From NCBI RefSeq assembly GCF_000472865.1, contig NZ_AXAP01000019.1, forward strand, positions 47,971-111,970: a stretch of DNA of 64,000 bases, in the 5' to 3' direction. Made by a program: the position numbers and the translations under genes. The notes below the pieces were generated by a model that saw nothing but the letters and a program-made list of their open reading frames with translations, did no database searches and was not told the origin of the DNA. Every line of letters begins with the position of its first letter. Position 1 is the first letter of the stretch. Below are positions 56,222-63,980 of this stretch, one piece after another. The DNA comes from Bradyrhizobium elkanii WSM2783. GTDB lineage: Bacteria > Pseudomonadota > Alphaproteobacteria > Rhizobiales > Xanthobacteraceae.

Positions 56222-56869
56222 ATGAAGCACACGGTGTCAGTATTACTTTCCAGCGTTCTTGCTGTCGGCGCGATCACAACGGCGGTATTCGCGCAGCAAC
56301 CAAAGCTTCCTCCACCGGACGACTGGCATGCGACTGGGCGCTATCTTCCGGAATACACGAGTGATGGTGCTCTCGTGCTACCGAAAAACTTCCATGAATG
56401 GGTTTATGTCGGCTCGCCTCTGACGCCAAACATATTGAACAATGGGAAAGCAAACTTCCCGGAGTTCCACAACGTGTACATCGAGCCTGGGTCCTATGAA
56501 ATCTATAAGAACACGGGCGTCTTCCCCGAAGGAACCATCTTCGTAAAGGAGCTACAACTTATGCTGCCCGCCGATCGTGCGGATGGCTCGAGGCAAGAGC
56601 CCTCTGGGCGCGGGTTCTTTCCGGGGCCCTTTAACGGCGCCGATGTAACCGTCAAAGACACCAAACGGTACCCCGAGACAAATGGCTGGGGTTACTACAA
56701 CTTCAACCACTTCGAGCCGAAGGCCGCCACCGCCAAAGTCAGGCCACTGGAGGAATGCGCGTATTGTCATATCGCTAGTGCTAAACGCGATGACGTATGG
56801 ACGCAGTTCTACGCGTTGCTCGACCAGGTGCCGGTGCCGCCCGCCGAGAACAAGACTATAAAAAAGTAG
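56222..56869 (+). CDS. Cytochrome P460 family protein 1
   Basis: A 215-residue periplasmic haem protein with a signal peptide (MKHTVSVLLSSVLAVGAITT, cleavage after VFA). Family landmarks are FHEWVYVGSPLTPN, FHNVYIEPGSYEIYKNTGVF, PEGTIFVKELQL, NGWGYYNF and the haem-attachment site C179-A-Y-C-H183 near the C-terminus. P460 cytochromes carry a Lys-crosslinked haem and oxidise hydroxylamine or nitric oxide in some bacteria; which activity applies here is unknown. Ribosome site GGAG at 56211. First of a three-gene run with a second P460 nine bases downstream. Confidence 0.92.
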   Translation: MKHTVSVLLSSVLAVGAITTAVFAQQPKLPPPDDWHATGRYLPEYTSDGALVLPKNFHEWVYVGSPLTPNILNNGKANFPEFHNVYIEPGSYEIYKNTGVFPEGTIFVKELQLMLPADRADGSRQEPSGRGFFPGPFNGADVTVKDTKRYPETNGWGYYNFNHFEPKAATAKVRPLEECAYCHIASAKRDDVWTQFYALLDQVPVPPAENKTIKK

Positions 56870-56878
56870 GAGGCTGCG

Positions 56879-57475
56879 ATGAAGATTCTCAGGCCAACGA
56901 TGGCGGCTTTGTCGGCGTCCATAATCGCAACGGGCATTGGATGCTTGGTCTCGCTGCCAGCGGGCAGCCAGGCCGGCCCTGCGCGGGCTCAGGCCGGCTC
57001 TGCGCAGGCCCAGCTCGTCGATGCGGCCGGCAACATGCACATACCGGACAATTACCGCACCAGCTATGAATACCTGGGAAGTTGGTCTGTGGCAGGCGAT
57101 GAGAAGGGTGCGAAAGAGATGCACACCGTTTACGCCTCACCGGGAGCTGCGGAGGCTTATCGCGCCACGGGCCAGTTCCCTGATGGATCGGTCTTAGTAA
57201 AAGAGGTCCAGAGCACAGCGACTGCAGTAATGACCACGGGCACGGTCAGTCATGTAGATCGTCTCAAAGGTTGGTTCATGATGGTGAAGGACGGCAAGAA
57301 CAGCCACCCTGACAACAAGCTGTGGGGTAACGGCTGGGGCTGGTCCTGGTTTGATGCTGACAATAAGGTCAAGACCACCTCGAAGGATTTTCGTACTGAT
57401 TGTCTGGGCTGCCACGTCCCAGCCAAGGCAACGGATTGGATCTATGTCTCCGGTTATCCCGGACTGAAGAAATAG
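56879..57475 (+). CDS. Cytochrome P460 family protein 2
   Basis: A 198-residue paralogue of the preceding protein. Signal peptide (MKILRPTMAALSASIIATGI), alanine/glutamine-rich linker, then YEYLGSWSVAGDEKGAKEMH, TVYASPGAAEAYRATGQFPD, GSVLVKEVQS, KLWGNGWGWSWFDADNK and the haem site C175-L-G-C-H179. AGGAGG at 56868-56873 overlaps the stop of the first gene, so the two are co-translated. The distinct sequences suggest different partners or substrates rather than recent duplication. Confidence 0.92.
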   Translation: MKILRPTMAALSASIIATGIGCLVSLPAGSQAGPARAQAGSAQAQLVDAAGNMHIPDNYRTSYEYLGSWSVAGDEKGAKEMHTVYASPGAAEAYRATGQFPDGSVLVKEVQSTATAVMTTGTVSHVDRLKGWFMMVKDGKNSHPDNKLWGNGWGWSWFDADNKVKTTSKDFRTDCLGCHVPAKATDWIYVSGYPGLKK

Positions 57476-57500
57476 GTACGAAATCGCCACAAATGGTAGT

Positions 57501-57517
57501 CCGGCCAACAAGGCCGG
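57501..57517. terminator. Short hairpin after the P460 genes
   Basis: Perfect six-base arms ccggcc and ggccgg around aacaa, 26 bases after the second P460 stop and 28 before the next gene. No T-run follows, so it may be an attenuating or mRNA-stabilising hairpin rather than a true terminator. Confidence 0.4.
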
Positions 57518-57544
57518 CTACGAAAGCCAGTGATCGGAGCGATT

Positions 57545-58639
57545 ATGAAATCCAGCAAACCTCTTGGTAAATGCGTTTACGGACCGATGATGGTTCTTCT
57601 TGTGTCTTTTCTCGCAACTGAGGCGAGTTCGGCGGCAGATGCATCGACCGAAAAGAGAATCACGAAGCTGTTTCTCACCTCGGGCCAAGTCGATCTTGCA
57701 AGAGAAGTGGTAAGATTGCCGCTTCATCGCGGTCGCCTTTCCTCCGGAGAGACAGTCTGGTTCGTTCTCACCGACGTAAGCGATTTCGCCACTTCCAAGA
57801 AAATGGGCCTCACATGGGCGCCGAGCCTCAGTCAAGCAAAAGATCTCGCGAGCACGCGGGTCGCGGAAATGGATGAGTCCAATAACTTCACCTTCAAATC
57901 GGGGCGGGTTGATTTCTCACCCGTTCAAACATTGACGGCCGGAGAGACGCCAAACTTCTTCCCGCCCAGGTTGGCGCGGGCCGGGTCTGTCGGGGATGCG
58001 CACTACAGCCCGTTGGTCCGGGTGGCAAACCGTAATGACATTGTTTTCAACGCCCCCATGATCGCCTTCAACGTCGGAGCAGAGAAAATCTCGTTCTGCG
58101 GCGGCAATCCCGATTACTCGGTTGTGACCGACTCGGTGGCAAGCATCTGCCCTGACAATGGCACCGTCGACTTGAAGCTGCGCTTCGGATTTGCGGACGG
58201 CAAACATCTGCGGTACCTCAGCTTCGACGCCAACTCCGAGGAATCGGCAGCGCTCGAGGCATCCACTTTTGCGCCCGCCGAAAGCGACATCCTGCAAAGC
58301 GGCGCGACGGAGATTATCTACACAATCGTAAATGGTAGGACCGGTCCGAAGGATCCTGAGCGCCAGGGGCTTAACAGCGCGCTCAGTGGCGAAGGCCCTG
58401 CACTCGATATCCTTGCGAATTTCAAGGAGATCAGTGCCGGATATTCACCGATGTGGGATGTTCAGCTGGCGGAGTGGACCAAAGAGGCTGTTGAGAGCAA
58501 TCAACGGAAGCTGATTACTGACGGTAACGACATTGCAGCAAAAAGCGAGGCTGGCTTGTTGGTAAGCCCTGTCGGAGGTCCGGTTAAAACGATCGGACAT
58601 CTGGTGAACTGCCCAGTCGTGGGCTTCACCAACGAGTGA
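57545..58639 (+). CDS. Exported protein of unknown function, downstream of the P460 pair
   Basis: A 364-residue protein from ATG 57545 with a signal peptide (GPMMVLLVSFLATEASSAAD) and no further membrane segment. The body has segments such as HRGRLSSGETVWFVLTDVSD, LARAGSVGDAHYSPLVRVAN, YTIVNGRTGP and GYSPMWDVQLAEWTKEAVES. I do not recognise its function. It follows the P460 genes with a small hairpin between, so it may belong to the same transcription unit. A partial copy of its 3' end lies at 43285-43415. Confidence 0.85.
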   Translation: MKSSKPLGKCVYGPMMVLLVSFLATEASSAADASTEKRITKLFLTSGQVDLAREVVRLPLHRGRLSSGETVWFVLTDVSDFATSKKMGLTWAPSLSQAKDLASTRVAEMDESNNFTFKSGRVDFSPVQTLTAGETPNFFPPRLARAGSVGDAHYSPLVRVANRNDIVFNAPMIAFNVGAEKISFCGGNPDYSVVTDSVASICPDNGTVDLKLRFGFADGKHLRYLSFDANSEESAALEASTFAPAESDILQSGATEIIYTIVNGRTGPKDPERQGLNSALSGEGPALDILANFKEISAGYSPMWDVQLAEWTKEAVESNQRKLITDGNDIAAKSEAGLLVSPVGGPVKTIGHLVNCPVVGFTNE

Positions 58640-58790
58640 TTCTTCGACGAACGAGACGTCAAATTAGTGCGACACGGTAGCTTCGTGAGTTGTTGGTCGT
58701 CCGTACAAACCCAGCAATCGGTTCGCAGCTGCAATCAAGCGCATTCCGCCAGCGTCGTGCGATGCGCCGCCGGCGATTTTTTATGAAGTG

Positions 58791-59480
58791 CTATGTCTCA
58801 GGCACCCCTGTGGGCGCGGGCTGAAACGAGTCAATCATTTTCCGTGCGAGAGCGAGCAGATCGGGGGCTACCAGGTTCGGTTGCGATAGGCCTTCGATGG
58901 GCAGGATGGCATTGCCCAGCCGCGTGAGAAGGCCGCCCATGCCCGCGCTCCGATCGTGTCCCAAACATATGTCGCCACCAGACAGCATTCTTGCGGGGCA
59001 CGTCGAGCTCCTGGGCCACCATCTGAAAGACGACCTGTGCCGGCTTGTAGGCGCGTGCCGCCTTTCGATACTGAACTGCCGCTCGAAATACTTGTTGAGG
59101 TTGGCGTTCTCCAGCGGCCTCTTCCCGCCGGGGGCTGGAGGCGAATTTGTCAGGGTCACCAAACGAAAACCCGCGTCCTCAGCATCTTCAACCCCTCCGC
59201 CACGTCCACGTTGGCGTCGTCATCATACCCTTCTTCAGTGCATCGAGATCCGCATCCTTGATTGCAACGCCGCGGATCGCACCAACCATGCGGAATCGTC
59301 CCTCGCCAAGGTCCCAATAGTCTTTCTATAGCCCCGAAAGCGTGATTGTCATCGAATACATGATGAGGTGACCAGGCCATTCGCGGAGCACGTGCTTATG
59401 GCCAAACAGACGCTCGATAACGGCGCAATGGATTCGAAGTCGATCAAAGTCTCATTAACTGTGGCAATGTAGGCGGCCTT
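58791..59480 (-). pseudogene. Haloacid dehalogenase type II, frameshifted
   Basis: Segments in order along the minus strand: VNETLIDFESIAPL (the DxxxT-type nucleophile region, with the aspartate replaced by V-N), a degraded middle, ARAYKPAQVVFQMVAQELDV, VATYVWDTIGAR, and GMGGLLTRLGNAILPIEGLS, QPNLVAPDLLALARKMIDSF at the end. These match L-2-haloacid dehalogenases but lie in different frames, so the gene is dead. Confidence 0.65.
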
Positions 59481-59605
59481 TCTCTTAGTGCCGTCACGAC
59501 CGCTGCAGTTCCGTGCCAGATCGCACGCCGCGCTCGCACAGCAACGGTGAGCAGAGCCCCAAGCTTCGACCAGAGCCGCCGGGCCGTCAAAACAATCGGG
59601 CATTC

Positions 59606-60115
59606 ATTGCTCATCCGGCAGCGGTGCGTTGCGTGCGTCTGCCGCCTGGCTGCACGCCTCACTGATCTCGGGCCTGATCTGCGTCACCACCTCATCGATG
59701 TTGCGCTCACCACCATGTCGCGACTGCAACGCGCGCTCATGCCGCTCAGATGCTTCAGCACGGTGCCAGCGATCTCGTCGATCAGTGCATCGACATCGGT
59801 CCGGCGCACCAGTTCGTGCTTCTTGTCCATCAGGCGCAACTGCCGCATCTCGGTCTTGACCTTGACGTGATCAGCGTCGGCTTGCGTGCGCGGCGATTGC
59901 TGCCGCTCGCGCCGCAAGTATCGAGGGTAGGTAACGGGGCTCTAGTCGAGCGGGAAGCTGGCACCTAGCCACTGGATTACGCCTTCAGCTTCGAGCTTGC
60001 CAATGTACACGCGGCTGCAATCGAGGTGCAGTGCCAATGCCGACGCGCGCTGACGGTCTGGATCGCGGTCGCGAGCTCTCAGTTCGTGTTCGCTCCTCTT
60101 GCGTCGCGCTAGGAT
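59606..60115 (-). pseudogene. Phage terminase small subunit (Nu1-like), decayed
   Basis: ALALHLDCSRVYIGKLEAEG (helix-turn-helix of Nu1-type DNA-packaging proteins), an in-frame TAG at 59942-59944, then RRERQQSPRTQADADHVKVK, TEMRQLRLMDKKHELVRRTD and IDEIAGTVLKHLSGMSARCS in the same frame, followed by a frameshift to RRNIDEVVTQIRPEISEACS. Typical of prophage terminase small subunits in Bradyrhizobium-like genomes. With the portal-like remnant at 37.5-38.3 kb it marks old prophage sequence. Confidence 0.65.
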
Positions 60116-60441
60116 ACTCCGGTTGAGCGTGAAGGCGATCTCTAACGTAGCTCCAATGCCATGAACTTCCACGTTCGGCGGCATAGCGGACCGCGCCCGG
60201 ACTTGCCGCTGGCCAATTCGGTCGCGAACGGCCCGCTGCGCAAGTGGCCGGCTTTAGGGGCGCGCTCGCTACACCTTCGTAACATTCCCTGCCCCCTTTG
60301 GATGGCCGGCGCATTACCTACGTTCAATTGAGCGGCTGACCGCGATCGTCCTAGGCTGTTCGCGTAGGAAAAGCCACAGACCCATGCAGTGCGACGGTGG
60401 AAAAGTATGATCGACGAACAGCGACGATAGAGGAGACTACG

Positions 60442-60663
60442 ATGCCTCATTACTCCGATAATCTTAGATCTGGCAGTGCCGCGCGATGCGCGGTTTGTGA
60501 TGGCAAGTTTGGTCTCGTCCGGCACTACTCGTGGCGAACCCCGCTTTGTTCCAAGAAGTGCGTCGATCACTTCAGAACTCGCAGGGAAAGTGACCGCAAT
60601 TGGTTGAGATGGCTCCAAATCGCCTTCGACCAGCTGCCCGAGAATCGCGCGAGGGCTTTATGA
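60442..60663 (+). CDS. Small four-cysteine protein, cassette gene A copy 3
   Basis: A 73-residue protein: MPHYSDNLRSGSAARCAVCD, GKFGLVRHYSWRTPLCSKKC, VDHFRTRRESDRN, then a tryptophan-rich tail ending PENRARAL. C-x2-C / C-x3-C spacing suggests a single zinc-stabilised fold with a basic surface, possibly nucleic-acid or protein binding (inference). AGGAG six bases before ATG 60442; stop overlaps gene B start. Confidence 0.78.
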   Translation: MPHYSDNLRSGSAARCAVCDGKFGLVRHYSWRTPLCSKKCVDHFRTRRESDRNWLRWLQIAFDQLPENRARAL

Positions 60664-60830
60664 CGGTTCAGATCTCACAACGAGGCAAGAAATATCTAGA
60701 GATGGCACAGACTTTGCTCCGCGCCGCTAAAACCATGACCGACTCAGCGATTGCGGGTCAGCTTAAGGCCCTTGCCGACGACTACCAGCGGCGAGCTGAG
60801 AAAGCTTCGCATGTTGATGCGGATGAATGA
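60660..60830 (+). CDS. Small helical protein, cassette gene B copy 3
   Basis: A 56-residue protein: MTVQISQRGKKYLEMAQTLL, RAAKTMTDSAIAGQLKALAD, DYQRRAEKASHVDADE. It should form one or two amphipathic helices. Translation is coupled to gene A by ATGA, and the pairing is kept in all three copies, so the products probably act together. Function unknown. Confidence 0.78.
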   Translation: MTVQISQRGKKYLEMAQTLLRAAKTMTDSAIAGQLKALADDYQRRAEKASHVDADE

Positions 60831-60871
60831 ATTTCCTGACTTCACACAGAAAATCCGGGATTGGGTGTGAG

Positions 60872-61231
60872 ATGAACAATCGGATTTGGTATGCAGCGCT
60901 TGTTGTATTCACTGTCATGCCGCCGATTTATACAATCGGTCACGCCCGGGCCCACGATTATCAGCGCCCTGAGTTGAACAGTTGGTATGAGAGTTTGCAC
61001 AGCGGCAAGGGGCCCTGCTGCGATGGCAGCGATGCGAAGCGCATTGATGACGCCGATTGGGAAACTAAGAATGGTCACTATCGCGTACGCATTGATGGCG
61101 AGTGGGTTGATGTTCCAAACGACGCTGTCGTGGATGGACCGAACCGCGCTGGTCGCGCGATGGTCTGGCCCTACTTTCTGAACGGCGCTTTCGTTGGCGT
61201 CAGATGCTTCATGCCGGGGAGCATGGGCTGA
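60872..61231 (+). CDS. Small exported hypothetical protein
   Basis: A 119-residue protein from ATG 60872: signal peptide (MNNRIWYAALVVFTVMPPIY, cleavage near ARA), then HDYQRPELNSWYESLHSGKG, PCCDGSDAKRIDDADWETKN, GHYRVRIDGEWVDVPNDAVV and VWPYFLNGAFVGVRCFMPGS. The Cys-Cys and a later Cys suggest a periplasmic disulfide-bonded domain. The type (GKGxCC...DWxTxxGHYRVRxxGxWxxVP) recurs in rhizobial genomes, to my recollection without assigned function. Confidence 0.7.
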   Translation: MNNRIWYAALVVFTVMPPIYTIGHARAHDYQRPELNSWYESLHSGKGPCCDGSDAKRIDDADWETKNGHYRVRIDGEWVDVPNDAVVDGPNRAGRAMVWPYFLNGAFVGVRCFMPGSMG

Positions 61232-61714
61232 TCGCGAGCGCAGGGCGATCAGCAGCTCCCACTGCGGTGGCATTGCACGGTTCGGCTGCCAACCCGAACG
61301 AGGCGATATGCTTGGCGATATGGTCATAGTGATATTCGTACTGGCGATGTGCATTGCCGCGGCCTGCGTGGTCCTGGCGTTGTTGCTCTAACGATAGATA
61401 GCCCCGACTAACGCGCGGGCCGCCGGGGCCGGTTACCTTCACTTTCCGAGCGCCTTGAAAATATCGACGAAGCCGAGACCTCCTCTCGGCCGCCAAGAGT
61501 GCTCCTCGGCAAGTCCTTGGAGAGAGACGCCACGTACACCGGCGGCGCCCCCAGGCGCCCTCAGTCATTTCGATAGCGGTCGGTTATCGACTCCATGGCG
61601 AGAGGTGATTTTCCTTTCCACCGTCATGGACTCATCTTCGATCCATCGTCGCTCGCCCCGTGTACGGGCCGCAGTCGGCGTTCCGTTGAACGATCGCAGG
61701 CCAGGAGGTCCGAT
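61232..61714. other. Intergenic with a possible micro-membrane ORF
   Basis: The only coding hint is ATG 61308 to 61391, a 27-residue hydrophobic peptide (MLGDMVIVIFVLAMCIAAAC, VVLALLL) that could be a small membrane protein. It is too short to support further. The third partial copy of the dispersed element lies at 61574-61616. Confidence 0.35.
61574..61616 (+). repeat. Dispersed element, partial copy C
   Basis: The core ggttatcgactccatggcga, then gaggtgattttcct matches copies A (33138) and B (38919) with a few changes; the second half of the element is not conserved. It lies about 100 bases before a small membrane-protein gene. Confidence 0.65.
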
Positions 61715-61897
61715 ATGCAGATTAAAGAGACAATCAACGTTTCATTACCCGGCTCTGTCGGAGGCTCGCCGCTGGCGGATGTCGTCGTGCTCGTGTTTAG
61801 CGCCGGCGTTGCGCTGGGAGTGCAGCGTGCGTTCAGCGCGCCGCCAGCCAACAGCGGAGTATTCGACGTCGTAAACCCAGCTGCGCCGACGTCTTAG
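61715..61897 (+). CDS. Small membrane or exported protein
   Basis: A 60-residue protein (MQIKETINVSLPGSVGGSPL, then ADVVVLVFSAGVALGVQRAF, SAPPANSGVFDVVNPAAPTS) with one hydrophobic stretch. ATG 61715 follows aggaggtccgat, a strong ribosome site. It precedes the NhaA-DsbA gene by about 30 bases and may be co-transcribed. Not recognised. Confidence 0.55.
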   Translation: MQIKETINVSLPGSVGGSPLADVVVLVFSAGVALGVQRAFSAPPANSGVFDVVNPAAPTS

Positions 61898-61928
61898 CCG
61901 GCGCGAACAGTTGGAGACCGGTTCAGCG

Positions 61929-63980
61929 ATGGAGCTCATGATCCCGCCCGGCCGCCTCGACCGTCCGGTCGACCACGAGACGGACCACGTGCTCGGCCCC
62001 GCCGATGCCGAGATCACGCTCGTCGAGTACGGCAGCTACGCGTGCCCGCACTGCAGGGCTGCCAACGAGCGCATAACGCAAGCACGCGACCAACTCGGCG
62101 ACCGCGTCTGCTACGCCTTCCGGCACAGGCCGCTCACGGACAACCGCCTTGCGTTTCGGGCCGCCGAGCTCGCTGAGCTTGCCCAGACACCCAAGGCGTT
62201 CTGGTCCGCGCACGTCAAGCTGATGACGAGGTCGATGCAGCTCACAGAGGACGACCTCGTCGCGGTGGCCGCCGACCTCGGCGTGAACGCCGACTTCGCG
62301 GTCGGCGATAGCGACGCCGTGCGGCGCGCGAGGACGAGGGTGGAGGCGGACATCGCAAGCTCTTGCGCAAGCGGCGTGAGGTTCACGCCGACCTTCTACA
62401 TCAACCGCCGGCGCTACGATGGACCCTGGGACGAGAGCTCTCTCGTCGACGCGATGCTTGGCACACTCGGCCACCGCGTCCGTACGGCAGCCCTGGACTT
62501 CGCGAGTTGGAGCCCGTCCGCCGGCATTTTGCTTGTCCTCGCGACCGCGACGGCGATCGTCATGACGAACTCGCCGATCGGGCCGGCGTTCGAGGCGTTC
62601 TGGCGCCAGGAGCTCGGCGTGAGCTTGGGCGACGCAGCCTTTCAGATGTCCATCCTCCATTGGGTCAACCACGGCCTTTTGACGGTGTTCTTCCTCGTCG
62701 TGGGATTGGAAGTGAAGCGCGAGATGACAGTCGGCCACCTCGCAAGCCGCCGCTCCGCCGCGCTTCCGATCGCGGCCGCGTTCGGCGGCATGGTCGTGCC
62801 GGCGCTTCTGTATGCACTGATCATCCCTGCGGGGACGTGGTCGCACGGGTGGGGCGTTCCGATGGCGACCGATACCGCGTTCGCGATTGCCTTGATCGCC
62901 GTGATGGGCGACCGCGTCCCCATCGAGCTGCGCATCTTCCTCACCGCGGCGGCCATCGTCGACGACATCGGTGCGATCGTCGTCGTCGCTGTGTTCTACT
63001 CCGGCGATATCCATCCGGGCTACCTGGCCGCGGCCGCGACGACAGTCGTTGCGCTGGCGCTGCTGAGCCGATCGAGGGTCTATCTGCTGTCGCCCTACAT
63101 CCTGTTGGGTGTCGCGTTGTGGGGGCTCGTCTACGCGGGCGGCCTCCACGCTACGCTGGCCGGCGTGATACTTGCGCTGTTCATTCCGACGCGGCCGCCC
63201 GCCAACCTGGCTGCCCTGATGACGCAGGCCAGCACCATCATCGCCTCCGAGGCCCGGCACGACGGTGAGGTTCTCAGGCACGGCCCCTCCACCCCGGCGT
63301 TACACGCGCTCGACGCCATCTATGACAGACTTGAATCGCCCGCCGACCGGCTGCTGCGACACGCGGGCGCGCGGTCGAGCTACGCTGTCCTCCCGATCTT
63401 CGCACTGGCGAATGCGGGCGCGGCAATCGACCCGGGCGTCTTTGTTGGGCATGGCTGGCTCATGGCCGCGATCGTCGCTGGCCTCGCCATCGGAAAGCCG
63501 CTCGGCGTCTTCCTCGCGGCCGCCGCGGCCGTGCGCGCAGGCCTAGCCGTCAAGCCGGCGGAGTACACATGGCGGCAGTTGGCCGGGGCAGGAACCCTCG
63601 CAGGCATCGGCTTCACGATGTCGCTTTTCATCGCCGGGCAGGCGTTTCCAAGCGCCGCCGACTTCTCGGCCGCCAAGATCGCCGTGTTCGCCGCGTCGAT
63701 TCTTTCGGCCGTCGTTGGGACTGCCCTGCTCTGGGGAGCTTCCCGCCAGGAGCTTATCGAAGAGGCGCCGCAGAGCGCCAGCATGCAAGTGAATGGGAGG
63801 TCTTTCGATGATTCTACCTACCGGTACGACAGTGGCGGTCGCCGACGGGGAGACGATCCGCCTGTTCTACAACACAGGCGTGAAACCTGGGGTGCACTTG
63901 GTCGAGATCACGGCGGCTCCGCCTGCGCCCGCCCGCTCAGGCTCGGGTGCGCGGCATCACACCGGCTCTGCCAACCCTGA
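61929..63980 (+). CDS. Na+/H+ antiporter NhaA with N-terminal DsbA-like thioredoxin domain
   Basis: The N-terminal 190 residues form a DsbA-like domain (AEITLVEYGSYACPHCRAAN with CPHC; VRFTPTFYINRRRYDGPWDE). Residues about 195-620 form a twelve-helix NhaA antiporter (LTVFFLVVGLEVKREMTVGH; GWGVPMATDTAFAIALIAVM; AAAIVDDIGAIVVVAVFYSG, with the paired aspartates; LPIFALANAGAAI; GIGFTMSLFIAGQAF). Such fusions are known. ATG 61929 is my choice; a TTG at 61911 is also open. The frame runs about 60 residues past the usual NhaA end and overlaps the next gene by 173 bases, so the original stop may be lost. Confidence 0.93.
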   Translation: MELMIPPGRLDRPVDHETDHVLGPADAEITLVEYGSYACPHCRAANERITQARDQLGDRVCYAFRHRPLTDNRLAFRAAELAELAQTPKAFWSAHVKLMTRSMQLTEDDLVAVAADLGVNADFAVGDSDAVRRARTRVEADIASSCASGVRFTPTFYINRRRYDGPWDESSLVDAMLGTLGHRVRTAALDFASWSPSAGILLVLATATAIVMTNSPIGPAFEAFWRQELGVSLGDAAFQMSILHWVNHGLLTVFFLVVGLEVKREMTVGHLASRRSAALPIAAAFGGMVVPALLYALIIPAGTWSHGWGVPMATDTAFAIALIAVMGDRVPIELRIFLTAAAIVDDIGAIVVVAVFYSGDIHPGYLAAAATTVVALALLSRSRVYLLSPYILLGVALWGLVYAGGLHATLAGVILALFIPTRPPANLAALMTQASTIIASEARHDGEVLRHGPSTPALHALDAIYDRLESPADRLLRHAGARSSYAVLPIFALANAGAAIDPGVFVGHGWLMAAIVAGLAIGKPLGVFLAAAAAVRAGLAVKPAEYTWRQLAGAGTLAGIGFTMSLFIAGQAFPSAADFSAAKIAVFAASILSAVVGTALLWGASRQELIEEAPQSASMQVNGRSFDDSTYRYDSGGRRRGDDPPVLQHRRETWGALGRDHGGSACARPLRLGCAASHRLCQP

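Larger units (their letters stand above)
60247..60830 (+). repeat. Two-gene small-protein cassette, copy 3 of 3 (most complete)
   Basis: Contains the conserved leader, gene A (60442-60663) and gene B (60660-60830), both with intact ends. The leader starts near ccggctttaggggcgc, about 190 bases before gene A, and is conserved in all copies. Confidence 0.88.

Noticed and set aside
61923-63281. Long minus-strand open frame (452 codons) opposite the NhaA-DsbA gene
   Set aside because: It is rich in Arg, His, Asp and Gly with no family features, the usual antisense shadow in GC-rich coding sequence; the plus strand encodes an unmistakable antiporter.
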